Source of the DNA: an uncultured Eubacteriales bacterium
GTDB taxonomy: Bacteria; Bacillota; Clostridia; Peptostreptococcales; Anaerovoracaceae
Reading direction: 5' to 3'
Length of the DNA stretch: 19,755 nt
Assembly (NCBI GenBank): GCA_902797405.1
Contig: CADBSP010000208.1
Location: 1-19,755, forward strand
Below the pieces are notes generated by a model, which ran no database searches, was not told the DNA's origin, and saw nothing but the letters and a program-made list of their open reading frames with translations. Positions 14,062-19,755 of this stretch are shown piece by piece. Position 1 is the stretch's first letter, and each line of letters opens with the position of its first letter. A program made the position numbers and the translations under genes.

Positions 14062-15132
14062 ATGGACCTAAATAAGATATTTCTAAAAGATGCCTGCCCG
14101 ACATCGATGGGCGGTCAAGCTGTTATGGAGGGAGTCATGATGCGCGGTGCGAGCCGCATGGCTATCGCTGTAAGAGTACCCGATGGCAGGATACATATTA
14201 AGACACAGCCTTTGGCAAAACCGGGTTGGTGGACCAAGGTCCCTATCGTTAGGGGCGTGTTTGCGTTCGTCACTTCACTTTCGTCCGGGATGAAGACTTT
14301 GCTCTATTCGGCGGATGTGTTGGAATCATACGGAGCGTATGACGATGACAGCACATCAGGTTCAGAATCTGGTAGCGGAGAAGGTGAACAGCAGAGCAAG
14401 TTTGAAGCCTGGTTAACAAAGAAGTTTGGAGAGAGAGCAGTCTGGAACATGGCAATTACTTTCTCCGTAATCGTCGCGATTCTGCTATCCGTTGGTATTT
14501 TCATTTTGCTTCCGACGGTGGTGGTTAGCTTCCTCAAGCGCTTTACTGAGAATGCTATTCTACTTAACCTGGCGGAAGGCATTCTTAGAATTACGATTTT
14601 CATCATTTATATTGCGGCGATAAGCCGACTGGATGACATAAAGACCACCTTCCAATACCACGGTGCGGAGCATAAGACAATTCACTGCTTTGAAAACAAT
14701 TTGGATTTAACACCGGAAAACGCGCAGCAGTTTTATACTCTTCACCCCAGATGTGGAACCAGCTTCCTTATGTTTGTTATGGTAATCAGCCTCATACTCT
14801 TCTCGTTGTTAGGCTGGCCTAACGTATGGGTGAGACTTTTATCGCGTATACTTTTGATACCGATTGTTGCGGGGCTTTCCTACGAGCTTCTTAAATGGGC
14901 TGGAAGAAGCGATAGCATCCTGGTAAAGATACTAAGCCTTCCGGGACTAGCGCTTCAAAAGCTTACGACCAAGGAGCCCGACAATAAGCAGCTGGAAATT
15001 GCAATTGCTTCCATAAAGGCAGTATGCGTACCTGAGGACGCACCGTATATAGAGGGCATCTGCGATAAGGACGCGAACCTATTGGAAGAGCGCCATGTAG
15101 GAAGTGAACCGGAAGAAAAGAAAGCGGCGTAG
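14062..15132 (+). CDS. DUF1385 multi-spanning membrane protein
   Basis: A 356-residue protein of the DUF1385 family, recognised by the N-terminal 'GGQAVMEGVMMRG', 'HGAEHK' (200-205) and 'HPRCGTSF' (228-235). Several membrane segments follow a roughly 130-residue N-terminal region that holds a Ser/Gly/Asp/Glu-rich stretch near 95-110. The His, Glu and Cys of the conserved motifs could bind a metal, but no function is established for the family. In many Firmicutes this gene lies between rpmE and prmC; here it lies between rho and prmC with no rpmE. The ATG at 14062 has GAGGG (14046-14050) 11 bases upstream. It is 41 bases from prmC and probably in the same operon. Confidence 0.92.
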   Translation: MDLNKIFLKDACPTSMGGQAVMEGVMMRGASRMAIAVRVPDGRIHIKTQPLAKPGWWTKVPIVRGVFAFVTSLSSGMKTLLYSADVLESYGAYDDDSTSGSESGSGEGEQQSKFEAWLTKKFGERAVWNMAITFSVIVAILLSVGIFILLPTVVVSFLKRFTENAILLNLAEGILRITIFIIYIAAISRLDDIKTTFQYHGAEHKTIHCFENNLDLTPENAQQFYTLHPRCGTSFLMFVMVISLILFSLLGWPNVWVRLLSRILLIPIVAGLSYELLKWAGRSDSILVKILSLPGLALQKLTTKEPDNKQLEIAIASIKAVCVPEDAPYIEGICDKDANLLEERHVGSEPEEKKAA

Positions 15133-15172
15133 TGATTAATCAAAAGGTAAACATAGACACCACGGAGGTAGT

Positions 15173-16081
15173 ATGAGTTTAACCGTGAAGCAAATAACGG
15201 ATATTGCAACCAAGCAATTGGAGTCCTGTGGCATTTCGGATGCCAGGAGGGACAGCGACACTTTATATTGCTACATGGTGGGAATTCCGGAATCCAAAAT
15301 GTTCACGGAATATCAGTATACATTGCAGGAAGTGCTTTGTGATAAATACTTTGATTTGATTGATCGAAGAGCCTCAGGTGAGCCTCTTCAGTATATAGTG
15401 GGAAGCACCGAATTCATGGGGCTTCCCTTTAAAGTTGCACCGGGAGTTTTGATACCCAGGCAGGACACGGAGACCTTGGTAGAGGATGCCTTGGAGGTTA
15501 TGGAGCGAGGAACCCTTCGGAGGGATCCTGTGATTGATTTAAAGAAGAGCTGGGATGTCTTGGACCTTGGAACGGGTAGCGGAGCAATCGCGATTTCAAT
15601 AGCAAAGATTGCACCGGAGGTTGGTGTTAAAGCCAGCGTCACAGCCAGCGACATTAGCAAGGATGCACTTAAGATAGCGAGGGAAAATGCAAGACTAAAC
15701 GGTGCGGAAAAAATGGTGAAGTTCGTCGAGGGAGATTTGTTCGCTCCGCTTGGCGGAGTTCTGGGAACAAAGAAGTTCGACATGATAATCAGCAATCCGC
15801 CATACATCCCAACTGAAGTTATTGATACGCTTCAGGTGGAGGTAAAGGATCATGAACCCATGATGGCGCTGGATGGTGGCGAAGACGGATTGGATATCTA
15901 TAGAAGAATTGCAGAGGCGCTTCCCAAGCACTTGAAAAAGGACGGAGTCCTCATGTTGGAAATTGGACACGACCAAAGAGAAGCAGTAACAGGTATACTG
16001 AAAGAAACAGAGCTATTCTTTGATATCAGGTGCCACCAGGATCTGGCGCGAAAAGACAGAGTAATCTTTGCTGTAAGATAG
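15173..16081 (+). CDS. prmC: Peptide chain release factor N5-glutamine methyltransferase
   Basis: A SAM-dependent enzyme that methylates the Gln of the GGQ motif in release factors RF1 and RF2. The 302-residue protein has the helical N-terminal release-factor-binding region (about 1-80, including 'RRASGEPLQYIVG'), SAM-binding motif I 'DLGTGSGAIAISIA' starting at D131, and the substrate-glutamine motif NPPY at 208-211. Length is typical. The start ATG at 15173 has GGAGG (15163-15167) in good position. It follows the DUF1385 gene as in other Firmicutes, but prfA, often adjacent, is absent; the next gene is convergent and its stop lies only 20 bases away with no clear hairpin between. Confidence 0.96.
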   Translation: MSLTVKQITDIATKQLESCGISDARRDSDTLYCYMVGIPESKMFTEYQYTLQEVLCDKYFDLIDRRASGEPLQYIVGSTEFMGLPFKVAPGVLIPRQDTETLVEDALEVMERGTLRRDPVIDLKKSWDVLDLGTGSGAIAISIAKIAPEVGVKASVTASDISKDALKIARENARLNGAEKMVKFVEGDLFAPLGGVLGTKKFDMIISNPPYIPTEVIDTLQVEVKDHEPMMALDGGEDGLDIYRRIAEALPKHLKKDGVLMLEIGHDQREAVTGILKETELFFDIRCHQDLARKDRVIFAVR

Positions 16082-16101
16082 AAACAAGAAGCAGCAAATA
16101 A

Positions 16102-17064
16102 CTAATAGCCTTTCCGGATATCTGCTAGGTAGACAAGAGGATTTCCGGATAGGTAGTTTTCTAGATCCTCCGCGAACATATCATAGTTCTTATCCTTGGT
16201 CCAATCGGTAGTTTCCTGTCCGGAAATATGAGGAGTGATATATAGATTTGGAACATCCCACAGAGGACTTTCCGGCGGAAGTGGCTCTGTGCGAAGAACG
16301 TCCAGTGTTGCTCCGGCGAGCCTTCCTTCCTTCAAAGCGCTTACCAGTGCATCTTCATCCACAGCGGAGCCACGACCAACGTTAACTACGTATGCTGAAT
16401 CGGGCATCCGATCGATTAATTCCCTTGATAGAATTCCTGTGGTTTCAGGAGTTCCGGGTAAACACATCACTAAAAGATCTACGTCGGAAACGACATCATT
16501 AAGGTCATCTGTTTTTACGACTCTATCAAAGTGCTCAACGGGATTTCCGCTTTTGCTGACCCCTATCAGGGACTTGGGCTCGAATGCTCTAACGCGTTTG
16601 GCAAATGCGCTACCCAGGTCTCCGGTTCCAAGAACAACGATATTGCTATCCTTGAGATTTTTTATAGGCATATAGCCAGTCCATACTTTCTCCTTAATGA
16701 ATTTATCGTATTCGGGCATTCTTCTCATCATGTAGAGACTCATCATGATTATGTATTCGGCGATTGTTAAACCGAAGGCGCCAGATGAATTTGTGAGAAG
16801 GATGTCTCGCCCTTCAAAGACTCCGGATTTAACATAGTTATCAATGCCGGCGGAGGCGGCGCAGAACCATTTGATGTTTGGTGCGTGCTCAATTAACTCG
16901 GGGCTGGAACCATAAACAATTTCAGCATCCGCCAAATTTGGAATAGCGGGGGATGTTGAGGAGTAGAACGCTATTGAAGCGCCATATTTGTCCGCGACTA
17001 AAGAAATTCTTTTCTTTTGATCTTCATTTATATGAGGGTTAACAAATACAATTCTGGGACCCAT
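16102..17064 (-). CDS. D-2-hydroxyacid dehydrogenase (NAD-dependent)
   Basis: A 320-residue member of the D-isomer-specific 2-hydroxyacid dehydrogenase family, which interconverts 2-keto acids and D-2-hydroxy acids. The Rossmann fold motif 'GTGDLG' is at 146-151, and the catalytic triad is visible: R231 in 'NVGRGS', E260 in 'RTEPLP', and H279 in 'TPHISG'. Substrate cannot be told; phosphoglycerate is less likely because there is no extra regulatory domain. The ATG (complement of 17062-17064) is preceded by AAGGAG at a spacing of 8. The gene is monocistronic on the minus strand, convergent with prmC and divergent from the tRNA gene. Confidence 0.93.
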   Translation of the reverse strand: MGPRIVFVNPHINEDQKKRISLVADKYGASIAFYSSTSPAIPNLADAEIVYGSSPELIEHAPNIKWFCAASAGIDNYVKSGVFEGRDILLTNSSGAFGLTIAEYIIMMSLYMMRRMPEYDKFIKEKVWTGYMPIKNLKDSNIVVLGTGDLGSAFAKRVRAFEPKSLIGVSKSGNPVEHFDRVVKTDDLNDVVSDVDLLVMCLPGTPETTGILSRELIDRMPDSAYVVNVGRGSAVDEDALVSALKEGRLAGATLDVLRTEPLPPESPLWDVPNLYITPHISGQETTDWTKDKNYDMFAEDLENYLSGNPLVYLADIRKGY

Positions 17065-17131
17065 AATTTATCTCCTTTTATCGGTTTATGCGGTAATTAT
17101 AACATAACTATATTATATATAGAATTTTCAT

Positions 17132-17160
17132 AAGACAAATGGATTGTTATGTGTTATAAT
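17132..17160 (+). promoter_or_regulatory. Promoter of the tRNA-Thr gene
   Basis: AAGACA (17132-17137) and TATAAT (17155-17160) are spaced by 17 bases, with an extended -10 'TGT' just before TATAAT. The start of transcription would be about 17167, roughly 22 bases ahead of the tRNA. Confidence 0.75.
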
Positions 17161-17188
17161 GTTTGGGTCTTAGAGTATTAAACAATTT

Positions 17189-17264
17189 GCTTCCGTGGCT
17201 CAGTTGGCAGAGCAGCGCATTCGTAACGCGCAGGTCGCCGGTTCGATCCCGGCCGGGAGCTCCA
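17189..17264 (+). tRNA. tRNA-Thr (anticodon CGU)
   Basis: A 76-base cloverleaf with the CCA end encoded (17262-17264). The acceptor stem GCTTCCG pairs with CGGGAGC (one G-U), D stem GCTC/GAGC, anticodon loop TTCGTAA with anticodon CGT (reads ACG, threonine), and T arm GCCGG-TTCGATC-CCGGC. The discriminator base is T73, as in other bacterial tRNA-Thr. The anticodon stem has an A31-C39 mismatch next to the loop. Confidence 0.96.
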
Positions 17265-17276
17265 TGAAAAATCAAT

Positions 17277-17318
17277 CCCTTTGGAACCGCTGGTTTCCGG
17301 CAGTGCCAAGGGGTTTAT
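17277..17318 (+). terminator. Possible terminator after tRNA-Thr
   Basis: CCCTTTGG (17277-17284) pairs with CCAAGGGG (17306-17313) with one wobble, enclosing a second stem GCTGG-TTT-CCGGC (17289-17301). The following TTTATT is a short T-run, so termination may be partial and let transcription enter greA. Confidence 0.6.
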
Positions 17319-17350
17319 TGTAAAATACTTTGATAAAGGAGTTAGTGTAA

Positions 17351-17836
17351 ATGCCTACAGAAAACGTAATGACCCAAGACAGCTATAATAAGCTGAAAAG
17401 GGAGAGAGATGAATTAATTTCTCAGCGTCCGGAAATCGCAGAGAGGCTGAAGGAAGCCCGTGCATTCGGAGATTTGTCTGAAAACGCTGAATACGACGTG
17501 GCGAAAGAAGAGCAGGCAAAGCTGGAGGACAGAATCCTTAAACTGAGCGAACGCCTTAGAACCGCCACAATCATTAAGGACGAAGACCTGACATTAGATC
17601 ACGTTAGCCTGGGCCTCACAGCAAAGGTTAAGGAAACGAAATCAAAAGTAGTAGAAAGTTACAGCATCGTAGACGTAACTGAAATCGATCCGTTCTCCGA
17701 TCCAATCAAAGTGTCTGTGGAGTCATCCGTGGGCAAAGCCTTGGTTGGAAGCAAGGTTGGAGATAAAGTAGAAGTATCTGTTCCGGGCGGCAAGCCGATT
17801 CGCCTGGAGATTCTGGAGATATCCAGAACAGCATAA
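17351..17836 (+). CDS. greA: Transcription elongation factor GreA
   Basis: A 161-residue GreA, which enters the secondary channel of RNA polymerase and stimulates cleavage of backtracked RNA. The N-terminal coiled coil (about 8-75) carries D41 and E44 in 'GDLSENAEYD', the acidic tip residues at the same positions as in E. coli. The C-terminal FKBP-like domain follows ('SSVGKALVGSKVGDKVEV'). Length is standard. The ATG at 17351 is preceded by AAAGGAG (17336-17342). Followed by lysS 78 bases later, a conserved pair in Firmicutes. Confidence 0.97.
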   Translation: MPTENVMTQDSYNKLKRERDELISQRPEIAERLKEARAFGDLSENAEYDVAKEEQAKLEDRILKLSERLRTATIIKDEDLTLDHVSLGLTAKVKETKSKVVESYSIVDVTEIDPFSDPIKVSVESSVGKALVGSKVGDKVEVSVPGGKPIRLEILEISRTA

Positions 17837-17914
17837 TCGCCAGTTTATCAAAGACCTAAAAGAATTGCGATAATAGAGAAAGCGTAAATGTGTGATAATT
17901 AAAAGGAAAGAAAA

Positions 17915-19755
17915 ATGGATAACGAAAACATGGAAAACATGCAAGGTACAGTAAATGAGGATGTTCAGACGATGGATGAACTAATCCCGGAGGAAACGCT
18001 CAGCGAACAAAGAAGGATTCGTAGAGAAAAGCTGGCAGAATTAAGAGCTGCAGGTCGCGACCCGTTCCTCAACGAGACATGGGACGTAACAGCACACAGC
18101 CAGGACATCAAAGAAAACTTTATAGCTATGGAAGACCAGGAAGTATCTATGGCCGGTCGTATCATGACCAAGCGTATCATGGGTAAGGCTGCGTTCTTTG
18201 ATATGCAGGATAAGCAGGGAAGAATTCAGTGCTATGTAAAACGCGATGACATCGGTGAGGAAGAATACAAATGGTTTAAGACCTATGACATCGGCGACAT
18301 CGTTGGTATCCAGGGTAAGGTTTTCAAAACCAAGACTGATGAAATCTCAATTCATGTTGAGAAACTAGTTCTTCTCAGCAAATCCATTCAGGTTCTCCCG
18401 GATAAATTTAAAGGACTTGTCGACCAGGATATAAGATATCGTCAGCGCTACGTCGACCTGATAGTAAATCCAGAAGTTCGCGACACATTCTATAAGCGTG
18501 CTCGCATCATCAAAGCCATCAAAGGCGTACTGGAAGATGACTACGGATTCCTGGAAGTTGATACTCCGATTTTGACCACCATCGCAGGTGGTGCCAATGC
18601 ACGTCCATTTGATACTCATCACAATACATTGGATTTGGACATGAAGTTAAGAATATCCAACGAGCTCTTCCTGAAGAGACTAATTGTTGGTGGTCTGGAC
18701 CGTGTTTATGAAATGGGTAAGATGTTCCGTAACGAAGGAATGGACAGAAACCACAATCCCGAGTTCACATCCATGGAATGCTATATGGCATACGGAAACA
18801 TGGAAAGCGTAATGGATGTTACGGAGCAGGTCGTATACAAATCTGCCATGGCGGTTAACGGAACTCCAATTATCACATACCAAGGCAAGGATTTCGACGT
18901 GACACCACCTTGGCGCAGACTGAACATGGCTGACGCAGTCAAGGAAATCACCGGAGTTGATTTTGATAAGATAGATAACGACGAGGATGCTCGCAAGGCA
19001 GCCATCGGACAGGGAATGGATCCAGAGGAAGTAGCCGGCTGGACGCGCGGCAAAATCATCGCAGAAATGTTTGAAGCTTATTGCGAAGACGTTCCCGGAT
19101 ATCTGGATGGTCCTGTATTCGTAGTGGGACATCCTGTAGAAATTTCGCCTTTGGCAAAGAGAGACCCGCAGGATCCTAGAATCACTCGTCGTTTCGAAGC
19201 ATATATTAATGGCTGGGAAGTGGCTAACGCATTCTCTGAGCTGAATGACCCAATCGATCAGTATGAGAGATTTGTAGAGCAACAGCGTCAGCTGGATACC
19301 GGCGAAGACGATGAAGCACATCCAATGGATATGGACTTCGTAAATGCCTTGGAAGTAGGTCTTCCTCCAACAGGAGGCCTGGGCATCGGTATCGACCGCG
19401 TAATCATGCTCATCACCGATGCACCAAGCATAAGGGATATAATCTTGTTCCCGACAATGAAACCAATAGGCTCAGGAAGCGCAGAAAATAAGGGTTCTGA
19501 AGAGGCAAATGACAAAACTTACGACCAATTTACGACCGTTTCCGAAAAAATCGATTTTTCAAATGTGGTAATTGAGCCTTTGTTTGAGGAGCAGGTTGAC
19601 TTTGAAACCTTCAGTAAGTCGGACTTCAGAGCAGTTAAGGTCAAGGATTGCGTAGCAGTACCAAAGAGCAAAAAGCTTCTGCAGTTCACATTGGATGACG
19701 GGACAGGAAACGACAGAGTAATTCTGTCCGGCATCAGTGAGTATTATGAGCCGGA
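17915..19755 (+). CDS. lysS: Lysyl-tRNA synthetase (class II) fused to a C-terminal tRNA-binding domain; 3' end outside window
   Basis: 613 codons are visible and the frame is open to the edge. The N-terminal OB-fold anticodon domain (about 70-170) and the class II core are clear: motif 2 'FRNEGMDRNHNPEFT' (R272-N273-E274) and motif 3 'GLGIGIDR' ending at R495. A usual bacterial LysRS would end soon after 'ILFPTMKP' (about 510-518). Here a disordered linker of about 40 residues follows, then from about 558 a domain beginning 'VDFETFSKSDFRAVKVKD' with 'KLLQFTLDDG' and 'RVILSGISEYY', the signature of EMAPII/Trbp111/MetRS C-terminal tRNA-binding domains. An N-terminal acidic extension of about 25 residues is also present. 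The ATG at 17915 has AAAGGA 8 bases upstream, and the gene follows greA. Confidence 0.95.
   Translation, partial: MDNENMENMQGTVNEDVQTMDELIPEETLSEQRRIRREKLAELRAAGRDPFLNETWDVTAHSQDIKENFIAMEDQEVSMAGRIMTKRIMGKAAFFDMQDKQGRIQCYVKRDDIGEEEYKWFKTYDIGDIVGIQGKVFKTKTDEISIHVEKLVLLSKSIQVLPDKFKGLVDQDIRYRQRYVDLIVNPEVRDTFYKRARIIKAIKGVLEDDYGFLEVDTPILTTIAGGANARPFDTHHNTLDLDMKLRISNELFLKRLIVGGLDRVYEMGKMFRNEGMDRNHNPEFTSMECYMAYGNMESVMDVTEQVVYKSAMAVNGTPIITYQGKDFDVTPPWRRLNMADAVKEITGVDFDKIDNDEDARKAAIGQGMDPEEVAGWTRGKIIAEMFEAYCEDVPGYLDGPVFVVGHPVEISPLAKRDPQDPRITRRFEAYINGWEVANAFSELNDPIDQYERFVEQQRQLDTGEDDEAHPMDMDFVNALEVGLPPTGGLGIGIDRVIMLITDAPSIRDIILFPTMKPIGSGSAENKGSEEANDKTYDQFTTVSEKIDFSNVVIEPLFEEQVDFETFSKSDFRAVKVKDCVAVPKSKKLLQFTLDDGTGNDRVILSGISEYYEP

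Noticed and set aside
18680..19321. A 213-residue minus-strand open frame inside lysS
   Set aside because: It is a shadow of strongly conserved LysRS coding sequence, with no start signal or domain.
1..19755. Insertion sequence, prophage or CRISPR content
   Set aside because: No transposase, integrase or phage protein and no regularly spaced short repeats were found; the only tandem repeats are coding repeats in rho.

Overview
The window looks like a chromosomal housekeeping region from a low-to-moderate G+C Gram-positive anaerobe of the class Clostridia. This rests on the greA-lysS pair, the rho / DUF1385 / prmC cluster, strong AGGAG-type ribosome binding sites, an AMP-forming arylacetate-CoA ligase followed by a tandem-ACT protein, and OmpR-type two-component genes. 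A member of the Anaerovoracaceae / 'Family XIII' group would fit, but that is inference. There are no insertion sequences, phage genes or CRISPR arrays.

Layout: 1-582 is the 3' half of an MFS transporter, cut by the window edge. 700-3156 is a two-component system (response regulator, then a membrane histidine kinase with a degenerate ATP-binding region and an acidic tail). 3207-4968 is a phenylacetate-CoA-ligase-like enzyme with a small tandem-ACT protein. 5051-7489 is a CtpE-like P-type ATPase. 7563-9703 is a two-domain class II aldolase-family protein coupled to a PrsW-type intramembrane protease. 9704-10018 is a structured intergenic region with a strong bidirectional terminator. On the minus strand, 12133-10019 holds a small coiled-coil/membrane protein followed by thrS. 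Divergently, 12340-16081 carries rho, a DUF1385 membrane protein and prmC. 17064-16102 (minus) is a D-2-hydroxyacid dehydrogenase. 17189-17264 is tRNA-Thr(CGU). 17351 to the end is greA and lysS, the latter running off the edge.

Translation and transcription quality dominate the right half: two aminoacyl-tRNA synthetases, a tRNA, PrmC (release-factor methylation), Rho and GreA. Several of these have non-standard architecture. ThrRS lacks its TGS domain. LysRS carries an added C-terminal EMAPII/MetRS-type tRNA-binding domain. Rho has a roughly 175-residue N-terminal extension with a basic Lys/Ala block followed by 13-residue acidic repeats. The rho cluster lacks the rpmE and prfA genes often found there.

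The most unusual structural observations are: (a) 'echoes' of the last codons plus stop of several genes in the spacers downstream (clearest after the response regulator, 20 of 22 bases); (b) an approximately 33-bp imperfect inverted repeat around the prsW/thrS terminator region; and (c) a degenerate half-aldolase domain fused in front of an apparently intact class II aldolase domain. No clearly new multi-gene defence or mobile system was found.
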